From positions 1-64,000 of IMG/VR virus record IMGVR_UViG_3300042319_002777: a DNA stretch of 64,000 bases; one strand, written 5' to 3'. Positions 1 through 7,157 of the stretch are shown in pieces. The position numbers were made by a program, and so were the translations under genes. Within the stretch, counting starts at the first letter, position 1; the number at the start of each line of letters is the position of its first letter. This DNA comes from a virus. The notes below the pieces were generated by a model. The model was not told the DNA's origin. It saw nothing but the letters and a program-made list of their open reading frames with translations, and searched no databases.

Positions 1-141
1 TATGACCGCCCAGAAGATTCATATACAATTATTGAATTGCCCGAACCGATTTTTTCAGTCACGATCCCGGCTAATCGGGATCAGCCGGGCCGTAGCCACT
101 ACGAAGCAATTCGCCGTGGTGGAAGCTATCGCGACTTTTGA
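1..141 (+). CDS. 3' end of a small phage protein, cut by the window edge
   Basis: Frame 1 is open from the first base and ends at TGA 139-141, giving 46 C-terminal residues that begin YDRPEDSY and end GGSYRDF. The mix of acidic, aromatic and proline residues looks like real coding sequence. The start lies outside the window. An overlapping frame with an ATG at base 2 gives an Arg-rich, unnatural protein, so I prefer this frame. Function unknown. Confidence 0.55.
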   Translation, partial: YDRPEDSYTIIELPEPIFSVTIPANRDQPGRSHYEAIRRGGSYRDF

Positions 142-200
142 CCCCCCCCACCACCCCGCCGGGCGCCGTGCCCGGCAACCCATCCCTCGAATCACCCCCG

Positions 201-383
201 ATGACTGTTCCAACCGTTGAGTACATGCTCGATGCCACTCTGATCAGCAACGGACTGCACCGCTGGCCCGCCAAAGGCGGAGAGATCACCGTTGCTGGCG
301 ACGAGCTTCGCCAGGCCCTTGAAGACGCCTACGACCCTCTGATGCCCAACTGGCCCGCCATGGTCGAGGTGCAGGATGCCTGA
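201..383 (+). CDS. small hypothetical phage protein (60 aa)
   Basis: The ATG at 201 opens a 60-residue acidic protein with a predicted helical C-terminal half (ELRQALEDAYDPLMPN). It overlaps the next gene by 8 nt, as is usual in this gene string. It resembles no family I can name. Position ahead of the late structural block suggests an early or accessory role, which is inference. Confidence 0.6.
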   Translation: MTVPTVEYMLDATLISNGLHRWPAKGGEITVAGDELRQALEDAYDPLMPNWPAMVEVQDA

Positions 384-555
384 CCCCACCGCCGCCGACC
401 TAAGAAAAGCTCTGCAAGCCGCTCATTTTGCCCTCATCGAAGCTGCGGATGCCATCCGAAGCCGCGAAGGCCAAAGCCCTGCTTACCGCCGCGCCTCAAA
501 TGCCGGTGATGCTGCACGGGAAGCGCTATTTAGCCGCCACAGTGCCGATGCCTAA
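376..555 (+). CDS. small hypothetical protein (59 aa), PTAAD-type start
   Basis: The ATG at 376 lies inside the end of the previous gene and opens a 59-residue Ala-rich helical protein beginning MPDPTAADLRKAL and ending at TAA 553-555. Its first 25 bases closely resemble the starts of the genes at 548 and 795, so the three junctions share a sequence cassette. Function unknown; two unrelated bodies follow similar starts. Confidence 0.6.
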   Translation: MPDPTAADLRKALQAAHFALIEAADAIRSREGQSPAYRRASNAGDAAREALFSRHSADA

Positions 556-805
556 CGACCCCACCGCACACACCGCCATGGCCAGATCTAAAGCTATGCC
601 TCATCTAACCGTAGACAGCGAATCCCTGAAAAAATGGAATGACGACGTGAGCCGCCTTTATCTTGCTATTGGGCATGCTTTGCACATCGCATACGAAAAC
701 CTGATTCCGTTTGCGCGATACGCCATTGAAGCCGAGCGCGGCAGCCCCATCGGCCGCAAGCGCCGCGCACGCCGCGCCAGGGGCCGCCGTCGCTATGCCG
801 GTTGA
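548..805 (+). CDS. hypothetical protein (85 aa) with a very basic C-terminus
   Basis: The ATG at 548 overlaps the end of the previous gene and gives 85 residues beginning MPNDPTAHTA. The middle (about residues 20-60) is a mixed helix with aromatic residues, and the last 20 residues are nearly all Arg, Ala and Gly, which suggests nucleic-acid contact. It ends at TGA 803-805 and overlaps the next gene by 11 nt. No family recognised. Confidence 0.6.
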   Translation: MPNDPTAHTAMARSKAMPHLTVDSESLKKWNDDVSRLYLAIGHALHIAYENLIPFARYAIEAERGSPIGRKRRARRARGRRRYAG

Positions 806-1049
806 CCCCACCGCCGCCGACCGGCAGAGCCGCTTCAAGCTCCGCCGAGCCGGCCTCCTGCCCCCTGCAGTGAAGATCGCCTGCATCGGCCCCGACTGCA
901 CCACCACGCACGACGGCCGCCACGGACTCCACTGCTCCCGCTGCTGGGAGCGCTTCACCCCAGAGGGGCGAGCCGATCGGGCGGATCGGGTGGCCCGGTT
1001 CAGGGCCAGGCAGGCACCAGCCAACCCATCAACAGAGGATGACCAATGA
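795..1049 (+). CDS. small zinc-finger-like protein (84 aa)
   Basis: The ATG at 795 opens an 84-residue protein starting MPVDPTAADRQSRF. Cysteines in CIGPDC and HCSRCWERF suggest a zinc-binding knuckle near residues 30-55, followed by an Arg-rich helix. It overlaps the next gene by 4 nt (ATGA). A small DNA- or RNA-binding accessory protein is plausible but not shown. Confidence 0.6.
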   Translation: MPVDPTAADRQSRFKLRRAGLLPPAVKIACIGPDCTTTHDGRHGLHCSRCWERFTPEGRADRADRVARFRARQAPANPSTEDDQ

Positions 1050-1345
1050 CACCGAAATCACGGTTTTCCGTTCGCAAGTTTTCCCGCGATGGTAAAGTTA
1101 CGTGGCAGCTGCGACTTGACTCGCTGTCCGGCCCGTCCTGCGGTTTTGAATTTGCCACGCGAGCGTTGAATCTTAAGCGCAGCAACCGTTATGAAAGATG
1201 GTGTGTAGCTCAGCAGTTATTGCAATGCCGCCGATTACTCCGTGATCGCGTGCGGCAGCTTGACGCTGGACAGTCGGATCAAGAGCGGTCGTTGGCCCAC
1301 TACACGCGAATGCGCAACCGGGCGGTTTTAGAAGGCCGAAGGTAA
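1046..1345 (+). CDS. hypothetical basic protein (99 aa)
   Basis: The ATG at 1046 overlaps the previous stop. The 99-residue product begins MTPKSRFSVRKF, has a short strand-rich start (GKVTWQLRL) and then a long basic helix. It is the last gene before the first copy of the CGGGAAAACT late element, so it probably closes an upstream transcription unit. No family recognised. Confidence 0.55.
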   Translation: MTPKSRFSVRKFSRDGKVTWQLRLDSLSGPSCGFEFATRALNLKRSNRYERWCVAQQLLQCRRLLRDRVRQLDAGQSDQERSLAHYTRMRNRAVLEGRR

Positions 1346-1368
1346 CTCGACCGGCGCCCCCTCCGTAG

Positions 1369-1379
1369 CGGGAAAACTG
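1369..1379 (+). promoter_or_regulatory. late-gene element copy 1
   Basis: CGGGAAAACTG followed by AGGCACGG. The core ends 22 nt before the ATG at 1401. First of 15 forward-strand copies. Confidence 0.6.
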
Positions 1380-1400
1380 AGGCACGGCTTGAATGCCCCC

Positions 1401-1649
1401 ATGCCCGACCGCTCCCCCACGCTCCGCCTGTTCCAAGGCCTCTGCGTCGCCGTGCTCCGCCGCGATGGCCCGGCAGCGCGGCAGGGCCTGCGGATGCTCA
1501 CAGCCGTGGCCGACGACCCGGAGGGGGAGCAGATCCTGCGGCTGCTGACCGCCAACCTGGACCCCGAGGGCCGGTACTGGCTGGGCACGCTCCATGGGGC
1601 CCGCAAGGGCCTGGAAGATCCGGCGGCGGGAAAACTCAGGGCAGCCTGA
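1401..1649 (+). CDS. hypothetical protein (82 aa), first gene of the late block
   Basis: I chose ATG 1401 rather than an in-frame TTG at 1389 because it sits 22 nt after the late element, the commonest spacing in this genome. The 82-residue product is helical and Leu/Arg-rich (LFQGLCVAVLRRDG). Its last codons (GKLRAA) are themselves part of late element copy 2. No family recognised; a small structural or assembly role is inferred from position. Confidence 0.55.
   Translation: MPDRSPTLRLFQGLCVAVLRRDGPAARQGLRMLTAVADDPEGEQILRLLTANLDPEGRYWLGTLHGARKGLEDPAAGKLRAA
1627..1637 (+). promoter_or_regulatory. late-gene element copy 2
   Basis: CGGGAAAACTC followed by AGGGCAGC, lying inside the end of the preceding coding sequence. 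The core ends 25 nt before ATG 1662. Confidence 0.6.
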
Positions 1650-1661
1650 CCCGCGCCGCCG

Positions 1662-2165
1662 ATGCTCGCCCCTGACCCCCTCTGGCGCCCCACGGCCACC
1701 AGCACGCGCAACGATCGGGACCTGATCAGGACTTACATCGGCTGGCCCGCCACTGAGGGGAGCCTGGTGGAGTTGACCCAGCAGATGAACGCGGTCGCCA
1801 CGCACAGCCCCAGCACCGTGACGCAGATCCAGGCGTGGCTGGACGAGATCGTGAACCTGGAGGAGATCCAGGCCGATGAGATCGACGCGGGCACTGCTCA
1901 CCTCGGGAACGCCGAGGAATACGAAGGCCCGATCCCCGGCACCTCGCCCACGCGGGATGAGCAGCTGAATCAGGCCGGCAAGCTGGCGTGGGACACCTCC
2001 CTCCTAAAGGCCCGCTACCGCTTTGGCGGCGGCGCCAGGGCCACGGCGCAGGGGCAGCGGGACGAGCGGACCCAAGCGCTGATCAACCGGATCGCCACGG
2101 CCCTCAACGTGCCCCGGATCGCCCCGCAGGGGGTGAGCGGCGCGGGGATGTTGCTGAGGAGCTGA
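1662..2165 (+). CDS. hypothetical structural-region protein (167 aa)
   Basis: A 167-residue acidic, mostly helical protein. A central stretch (about residues 55-75) contains QIQAWLDEIVNLEEIQ, and the C-terminal part is Gly/Ala/Arg-rich. It has its own late element 25 nt upstream. Position suggests a head-tail joining or assembly role, but the sequence does not identify one. Confidence 0.65.
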   Translation: MLAPDPLWRPTATSTRNDRDLIRTYIGWPATEGSLVELTQQMNAVATHSPSTVTQIQAWLDEIVNLEEIQADEIDAGTAHLGNAEEYEGPIPGTSPTRDEQLNQAGKLAWDTSLLKARYRFGGGARATAQGQRDERTQALINRIATALNVPRIAPQGVSGAGMLLRS

Positions 2166-2319
2166 GCAGGGGCGCCATCGCCCGCCGCACCTCTGATCAG
2201 CACACCCTCACGGCCAAACCCGTGTCACACCAAATTGAAGGGTCCGAGCTTTTATCCAAGCGTGTCACCAAACATCGATTTAGGCGGGGAATTATTGAGG
2301 CGTGGCCTGGCGGGTCCAG

Positions 2320-2330
2320 CGGGAAAACTG
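2320..2330 (+). promoter_or_regulatory. late-gene element copy 3
   Basis: CGGGAAAACTG followed by CAGGCAGT. The core ends 22 nt before the ATG of the 27-codon gene at 2352. The 150 bases upstream (2166-2319) hold no gene I can support. Confidence 0.6.
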
Positions 2331-2351
2331 CAGGCAGTCGCTCACAGACCA

Positions 2352-2435
2352 ATGCCAGCAGGTGGAATGCCCTACTTCGGCGGGATGCCCGGCAAGCCCA
2401 AGGCCGGCAAGAAGGCCGCCAAGCCGATGAAGTGA
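2352..2435 (+). CDS. microprotein MPAGGMPYFGGMP (27 aa)
   Basis: A 27-residue ORF. The N-terminal half is Gly/Met/Pro-rich (MPAGGMPYFGGMPGK) and the C-terminal half is Lys/Ala/Pro-rich (AGKKAAKPMK). It ends at TGA 2433-2435, just before the next late element. A late element exactly 22 nt upstream of its ATG argues that it is a real late gene. The basic tail could bind DNA or a virion protein; function unknown. Confidence 0.6.
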   Translation: MPAGGMPYFGGMPGKPKAGKKAAKPMK

Positions 2436-2446
2436 GCCCAGGACCA

Positions 2447-2457
2447 CGGGAAAACTG
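2447..2457 (+). promoter_or_regulatory. late-gene element copy 4
   Basis: CGGGAAAACTG followed by CGAGCAGT. The core ends 22 nt before ATG 2479. Confidence 0.6.
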
Positions 2458-2478
2458 CGAGCAGTAGACCCCGATCCC

Positions 2479-3831
2479 ATGGCCCGCGGCGGCAGCAGAG
2501 GCAGACGCACCAGCTATGCCCGCGACAACAGCGGGCGATTTGCCTCGACTCCCGGCGGTGGCCCCTCGAAGCGGAGCACGCCGGCCACCAGGCGAGCGGC
2601 CAGGCCCAAGGTCACCGGTGGCACCCTCGGGGCCCGTGGGAGCCTCCGCCGCAGCCGCGCCAAGCTGGCCGCCAAAGACCCGGCCGATCGCAGCCTGCGG
2701 GGATCGCTCAGCCTGCGGGCGCAGAAGGGGGCCGTCACCAAGGGCGCCAACCGGCTCGGGAAGGTGCGGGCCGCCTCCACGGTGCGGATGGCTCGGAAGG
2801 GGCCGGCGGGGGTGATTCGGAAGGGCGGGAAAGTTGCGGCCAAGCCTGTGGCGGCGGCCAAGTCAGCGGTGAGGGTGATTCGCCCCAATCGCCCCGCAAT
2901 GCGGCCAGGGCCCACAGCCGATCGCGGCAAGATCAGCGAGTACGTGGGCGCGGTGAGAGGGGCCCGGCGGCGGCTCAGCAACGCCAAGCCAGGCACCGCC
3001 AACGCAGCCGAGGCAAAGCAAGGCCTCAAGGACAACCGGCAGGCACTGAGCCGCCGCATTCAACGGGAGCGGGGTGCTCGCCGTGGCCTGAAGCCGGCCA
3101 CCTCGCAGCAGGTTCTCACTGGCACGGTTCCGGCGCCTCCTGCCAGGCGTATGAAGGCCGCACGGCCGGCGGGGACGGTGGTGAAGCCGAAGGGGTTGAA
3201 ACCTGGGGCGATTGCGGGGAGGAAGGGGGCGAAGGCTGCTGCGGCCAAGCCCGGCAAGGCCAAGGCGGCGTCAGCGCCAAAGATCAACGGCAAAGAGTGG
3301 ACCTCCTTGAGCCGTCTCCGGGGAGCGGTTCCATTTGATCGAGGGAGAGGGCAGACCGGGTACTTTATCCCTGGTTCATCCTTGACTCCTGCAAAGCGAA
3401 ATAAGCTAGGGCTAGGCGCATTTAAGTCGGAAGTTAGTGGAGGCAACTTCACCGCGCAAAGGCACACTCAAGGAAGTCAAGAGGGCTGGATTATCAGCCC
3501 AAGAACCCAGCGCGGCGAGACTCCTATTCAGATTCAGCGGGCCAAGTCATCCAAGAAACCGAAAACAGCAGACGACTTGCTGACACAGGCAACACGAATT
3601 GAGGCCGTGGGTCGTCGTATGTCTCGGGCCGCCCGCACAGGCTTCAGGGATCGTCAGATTGAGGCCAGGGCCGTGCGTGCAGCAAAGGCGGCGAGGCAAC
3701 GGGCCTTTGACATGCAAAAGCCACCATCCAAGGCCGAGCTGAAAAGACAGGAGCAACGGCTCAATTCACCGACCACCGCAGGGCTAAACGCTCGCATTGC
3801 GCGTGACTACGCCGCGAGAGGCCGCCGCTAA
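2479..3831 (+). CDS. highly basic Lys/Arg/Ala-rich late protein 1 (450 aa)
   Basis: A 450-residue, extremely basic protein. The N-terminus carries SYARDNSGRFAS (about residues 13-24), shared with the proteins at 11018 and 61598. Residues 30-270 are low-complexity Ala/Arg/Lys/Gly/Pro. From about residue 275 the DNA becomes less GC-rich and the protein looks globular (GQTGYFIPGSSLT), then ends in a basic helix. It heads the neck/tail-completion cluster. A DNA-condensing or virion-internal protein is one possibility; nothing proves it. Confidence 0.75.
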   Translation: MARGGSRGRRTSYARDNSGRFASTPGGGPSKRSTPATRRAARPKVTGGTLGARGSLRRSRAKLAAKDPADRSLRGSLSLRAQKGAVTKGANRLGKVRAASTVRMARKGPAGVIRKGGKVAAKPVAAAKSAVRVIRPNRPAMRPGPTADRGKISEYVGAVRGARRRLSNAKPGTANAAEAKQGLKDNRQALSRRIQRERGARRGLKPATSQQVLTGTVPAPPARRMKAARPAGTVVKPKGLKPGAIAGRKGAKAAAAKPGKAKAASAPKINGKEWTSLSRLRGAVPFDRGRGQTGYFIPGSSLTPAKRNKLGLGAFKSEVSGGNFTAQRHTQGSQEGWIISPRTQRGETPIQIQRAKSSKKPKTADDLLTQATRIEAVGRRMSRAARTGFRDRQIEARAVRAAKAARQRAFDMQKPPSKAELKRQEQRLNSPTTAGLNARIARDYAARGRR

Positions 3832-3834
3832 CCC

Positions 3835-4305
3835 ATGCCCACCCCCTTCGCCCCTTTTGCAAACCTCCGCATCCTCTGGCGGCGCCCCACCGCAGCGGCT
3901 ACCAGCCTGCGGGAGGGGCTGCAGCGGGCCACTGATCTGGTGGTGATTGAGGCCTTTGCTGAGGCCCAGGACCCCGGCGGCGAGCGGGAGAGTGGCGGGC
4001 GCTCCATCGGCTCGGGCGGCATCGAGGGCAACATCACCCGCTGGGCCGTGGTGCCATCCGGCGCCAACTGGCTGGACGAGGGGGGCGCTTGGAGTTGGAC
4101 CGATACCGGCCTCAGGCCCACGGGGCTCCCCCGCGGCGAGAAGCTGGAGGCGTTCATGGGCGACCTGGCCAGCCTGCCGGCCACCACCGAGTCGGAGCGC
4201 GGCTGGGTCACGATCGCCACCCTCTCGGGCGTGGGCGGGATCGATGCGGTGATCCGGGCCGCTGCAGGCGACGAGTTCACCGGCGCCTTTGCGGCGGGGC
4301 GATGA
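3835..4305 (+). CDS. probable head-tail connector/neck protein (156 aa)
   Basis: A 156-residue protein starting 3 nt after basic protein 1 and overlapping the next gene by ATGA. It is mixed alpha/beta with many Gly and Trp residues and lacks transmembrane segments. Its place between head-side genes and the tail-completion protein fits a neck or connector role. That assignment rests on order only. Confidence 0.6.
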   Translation: MPTPFAPFANLRILWRRPTAAATSLREGLQRATDLVVIEAFAEAQDPGGERESGGRSIGSGGIEGNITRWAVVPSGANWLDEGGAWSWTDTGLRPTGLPRGEKLEAFMGDLASLPATTESERGWVTIATLSGVGGIDAVIRAAAGDEFTGAFAAGR

Positions 4306-4802
4306 GGGTCGCCACCAGGGCCACGGTGCGCGTGAACCCGGCCACCCTCGCCAGGGCGCAGCGGGCATCAGAGGCGGCGGCGCGAGTGGTGTTCCCAGAG
4401 CTGAACAGCGCCTTTCAAGATGCGCTGGGCACCAAGGCATGGGACTGGCCACGGGTGACCATGCGCGGGGGCGCCTTCCGCCGCGATGGCAGCCGCACCA
4501 GGGGCCGCCCGGTGGGATCGCCCCGGAACATCGTGGACCTCGGCACCCTGCGGGCCAGCAACTCCTTCCAGATCAGCGGCAACCTCTGCACCTTCCGATG
4601 GGCCGTGGGCTATGCCACGGCGGTTCACTACGGCGCGAACATCCACCCCTGGGGCGACAGGACCCGCCCCCTCGTGAACCTGCCCGCCCGGCCCTGGACT
4701 TCGGCGGTGATCGGGACCATCAAAGTTCCCGGCATCGAGCCCTATGACTATCGGGCCCAATACCGGGCATCATTCATCCAAGCCTTCCGCAGCCTGAAAT
4801 GA
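4302..4802 (+). CDS. probable tail-completion protein, HK97 gp10-like (166 aa)
   Basis: ATG 4302 overlaps the previous TGA. The 166-residue product has the arrangement seen in tail-completion/gp10-like proteins: a helical, basic N-terminus, then AVHYGANIHPWGDRT (about residues 108-122) and a later PARPWTSAV motif. Family members typically show a VxYGxxHxxG...PARPF pattern. It overlaps the tail assembly chaperone gene by 4 nt, matching the usual gene order. Confidence 0.65.
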   Translation: MRVATRATVRVNPATLARAQRASEAAARVVFPELNSAFQDALGTKAWDWPRVTMRGGAFRRDGSRTRGRPVGSPRNIVDLGTLRASNSFQISGNLCTFRWAVGYATAVHYGANIHPWGDRTRPLVNLPARPWTSAVIGTIKVPGIEPYDYRAQYRASFIQAFRSLK

Positions 4803-5575
4803 CCTTTGATCTCCTCCCCTGGGAAACCGCCCCCCAGGCCCCCGAGCAGGCCGCCGCCACGATCGAGTGGAACGGCGGGGAAATGACCGTCCCCCGGCTG
4901 GGCTACCTCACTGTGGACGAGATGCAGGGGATCCGGGAGATTGACCCACAGAACGCCCTTTATCGCCTGATCACCGCCGCTGCGGTGGCCCTCAGCCAGG
5001 CCGCCCCCGATCACACTGCCCACTGGTGCTACGGCCTGCTCACCCGCCTGCTGGCCCAGGAGCAGGGCGCCAGCATCGGCCGGATGAGCCCCGAGGAAGA
5101 GGCGGTGCAGGTGCTTTACGCCGGGATCATCGGCCCCTTCCTGGAGCAGGCCAGAGCCATCACCAACCGTGTCGTGATTCGGTCCGTCACCGTGATCCTG
5201 AACCGGATCAAGCCCGCCTGGACCGACGAGCAGACCCGCAGGCTCCCCGCCCCCCTGCTGGGGATCCTCCACGCCTTTGAGCAGGAGGAGGAGCGGGCCG
5301 GCGCTGGCCTGCAGCAGGACCCGGCGGCCGAGATGCGGGCGCTGGAGGAGGCGCTGGGAAAGTTGCAGGAGGTCAGCAGCTCGATTGCGACCGACCCGAC
5401 TGGGCCCGAGCCTTCTGGGACTGCCGCAGATTCTGGCCCGGAGCTCCAGAGTTCAGCCGCGAGCGCTTCGGGAAGCTCCCCGCCGGCTATGTCCTCCAGG
5501 CCCTCCAGGCGGGCCACGCCGCCGAACGCGAAAGGCTTCACCGGGAAGAGAAAGGCGTCGCCCAAATCGCCCTGA
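4799..5575 (+). CDS. tail assembly chaperone, zero-frame product (gpG-like, 258 aa)
   Basis: A 258-residue protein upstream of the tape measure gene. Residues 1-188 are well-structured and acidic; after the slippery site the frame becomes low-complexity (Ser/Pro/Ala/Arg). At codons 187-188 the DNA reads G GGA AAG, the same heptamer used in lambda G/GT. A -1 slip leads into a long open frame ending at 6036. In siphophages such pairs coat the tape measure before tube assembly. Confidence 0.75.
   Translation: MTFDLLPWETAPQAPEQAAATIEWNGGEMTVPRLGYLTVDEMQGIREIDPQNALYRLITAAAVALSQAAPDHTAHWCYGLLTRLLAQEQGASIGRMSPEEEAVQVLYAGIIGPFLEQARAITNRVVIRSVTVILNRIKPAWTDEQTRRLPAPLLGILHAFEQEEERAGAGLQQDPAAEMRALEEALGKLQEVSSSIATDPTGPEPSGTAADSGPELQSSAASASGSSPPAMSSRPSRRATPPNAKGFTGKRKASPKSP
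5356..5362 (+). other. programmed -1 ribosomal frameshift site GGGAAAG
   Basis: The heptamer is in the correct phase for the 4799 frame (GGA AAG) and for the -1 frame (GGG AAA). The -1 frame has no stop until 6034-6036. This matches the classical X XXY YYZ slip site, identical to that of lambda G/GT. Confidence 0.75.
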
Positions 5576-6036
5576 TCCTCGCCGAGACCAACCGCAATCG
5601 CGAAGCCCAGCCCGAGCCCTACAGCCTCCGGGACTTCTGCTTCTGGGTGGAGGTAGCCGAGAAGCCGCGCCCCCCGAGCGAGGCCGGCGCCGCCCTGCTG
5701 GAGCTACTGGAGCGCAACCTCCTGCCGGGGTTCGTGCTCGACGGCCCATGGCTGGCCGACCTGGAGGCCCAGGGCCGTGGCGTCACCCCGCCGCCGCGGC
5801 TGTGTTGGGCGGCCGAGGATGCGATCCTCCTAGCCCCCTATCGGGTGGATGCAGGCCACTGGGGCGGATTCCTCGTGGCCCAGGCCAGTGCCGCGGGCCG
5901 AGTGCGGGAGTTCGCCTCTGAGGCCGGCGAGGTCGTGGCCCTGCGGGTGCCCGCCGATGCGGTGCCGGGGCGATCGTTTACCGCTGCCCAGGCCGGCGCG
6001 GTGCTGGTGCTGGCGAGCCGGGAAAACTCCAGGTAG
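5359..6036 (+). CDS. tail assembly chaperone frameshift extension (gpT-like part of gpGT)
   Basis: Reading on in the -1 frame from the slip site gives about 224 further residues. They include DWARAFWDCRRFWPG, GYVLQALQAGHAAERERLH, a helical region and a C-terminal acidic domain. No start codon is needed; the GTG at 5647 is internal. The predicted fusion is about 412 residues (188 + 224). The last codons overlap late element copy 5. Confidence 0.7.
   Translation, partial: KVAGGQQLDCDRPDWARAFWDCRRFWPGAPEFSRERFGKLPAGYVLQALQAGHAAERERLHREEKGVAQIALILAETNRNREAQPEPYSLRDFCFWVEVAEKPRPPSEAGAALLELLERNLLPGFVLDGPWLADLEAQGRGVTPPPRLCWAAEDAILLAPYRVDAGHWGGFLVAQASAAGRVREFASEAGEVVALRVPADAVPGRSFTAAQAGAVLVLASRENSR
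6019..6029 (+). promoter_or_regulatory. late-gene element copy 5
   Basis: CGGGAAAACTC followed by CAGGTAGA, inside the end of the chaperone extension. The core ends 25 nt before ATG 6054. Confidence 0.6.
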
Positions 6037-6053
6037 AGAAACACCCCCTGGCC

Positions 6054-6920
6054 ATGCCCTCGACCGTTGATTACGCCGCCGCGCTGGATATCCAGCATTT
6101 CATCGTCCCAATGCGACTCGCATCCGTGGCACTGGAAGATGCCGCCGCCGCCGCCGCCAACAACGGTGCGAACCTCAGCGCCTGGCTGAACACCGCCAAC
6201 GCGATCAGCGGCGCCGGGGCTGTGAGCACCAGCGGGGAGGCCTCCACCTTCCAGCTGAGCGTGAACGGCGTGGTCCTCACAGTCAGCAATGCGGCGCTCG
6301 CCACCAACGTGGTGACCCTGACCCTCAACGCCGCTGCTGGCGCGCTCGTGGGTGATCGGATCACCGTGGCCGCCCTTCCGAGCCCCTTCGCGAGCTGTAA
6401 CGGCACCTTCACCGTGACGGGGGTTACCACCGCCTCTCCCTTCACCGTGAGCTACGCCCTCACCGGCGCCAACATCACCTCGGCCGCCGTTGCCGCTGGC
6501 ACCGTGACCACGGGCCTCTACCCCTTGGATGGAACCGGCAAGCCGATCCAGCTCCTCAACGTCACCGGCGCCCCCCTCTCGACGCAGGAACAGGACGAGA
6601 AGGTTCTCACGCACGATCAGGTAACCCGCGGCGCTTCAATCTCTATCGGAATCAATTCCGACTCCAGCATCGCTTTTAAGGGCATGACCGTGCATAAATC
6701 GGTAGATCACAAGATCATGGAGGTCATTCGTCAGTTAGGTGTTGCCGAGAAGCTCGCCGTTAAGTATCTGCGGGTCGGACCTGGCGGCACCACTGAGAAG
6801 AAGCTGTGCTACGGCCGAATCACATCCAAGCAAGAGGAGGGCGATGCAGGCGCTCTGGTGAAGTACGGCGCCAGCCTGATGGTGCTGGGCCAGGTTCACA
6901 CCATCTACGACAACGCCTGA
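6054..6920 (+). CDS. probable major tail tube protein (288 aa)
   Basis: A 288-residue Ala/Thr/Val-rich beta protein with its own late element. Residues 60-160 look like an inserted Ig-like or adhesion domain (GDRITVAAL, NGTFTVTGV). The C-terminal part (VTRGASISIGINSDSS onward) resembles the conserved core of tail tube proteins. The gene lies directly after the chaperones rather than before them, which is unusual, so a different tail or baseplate protein remains possible. Confidence 0.6.
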   Translation: MPSTVDYAAALDIQHFIVPMRLASVALEDAAAAAANNGANLSAWLNTANAISGAGAVSTSGEASTFQLSVNGVVLTVSNAALATNVVTLTLNAAAGALVGDRITVAALPSPFASCNGTFTVTGVTTASPFTVSYALTGANITSAAVAAGTVTTGLYPLDGTGKPIQLLNVTGAPLSTQEQDEKVLTHDQVTRGASISIGINSDSSIAFKGMTVHKSVDHKIMEVIRQLGVAEKLAVKYLRVGPGGTTEKKLCYGRITSKQEEGDAGALVKYGASLMVLGQVHTIYDNA

Positions 6921-6921
6921 A

Positions 6922-7092
6922 GTGGATATTGACGGTCAGGTGCATTTGGTGGTCTCAGACAGCCGGCCAGGGCAGCGCCTGTGGCGCGTCTGCTCCGGTG
7001 GCTCCTGCCTGGTGCATCGGAGCCTCGGGGTGGTGATGGGGCACTACCGGGCGCTGCTGATCAGCCAGGGACGAGAGGTTGGCGAGGGGTGA
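6922..7092 (+). CDS. small hypothetical protein (56 aa), GTG start
   Basis: GTG 6922 follows the previous stop by one base and opens 56 residues beginning with VDIDGQVHLVVSD and containing RVCSGGSCLVH. A strong hairpin follows 8 nt after its stop, so it closes this late unit. The sequence looks natural but matches nothing I know. Confidence 0.5.
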   Translation: MDIDGQVHLVVSDSRPGQRLWRVCSGGSCLVHRSLGVVMGHYRALLISQGREVGEG

Positions 7093-7099
7093 GCATGAA

Positions 7100-7131
7100 A
7101 AAGCCCAGGGGTTCTGACTCCCCTGGGCTTT
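7100..7131. terminator. hairpin terminator between convergent units
   Basis: A perfect 12-bp stem, AAAGCCCAGGGG pairing with CCCCTGGGCTTT around an 8-nt loop. A-rich sequence precedes it and a short T run follows, so it can work in both directions. It separates the forward late genes from the reverse lysin cassette. Confidence 0.75.
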
Positions 7132-7157
7132 GTTGAAGCATCCCGCAGTAGTCTAGG

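Noticed and set aside
2824-2838. CGGGAAAGTTGCGG as a sixteenth late element
   Set aside because: It differs in the invariant core (one A fewer and G for C), lies in the middle of basic protein 1 and has no start codon behind it.
5277-5921. Arg-rich forward ORF across the frameshift region
   Set aside because: It is the third frame of GC-rich DNA, with Arg/Pro/Gly composition; the -1 frame gives a natural protein.
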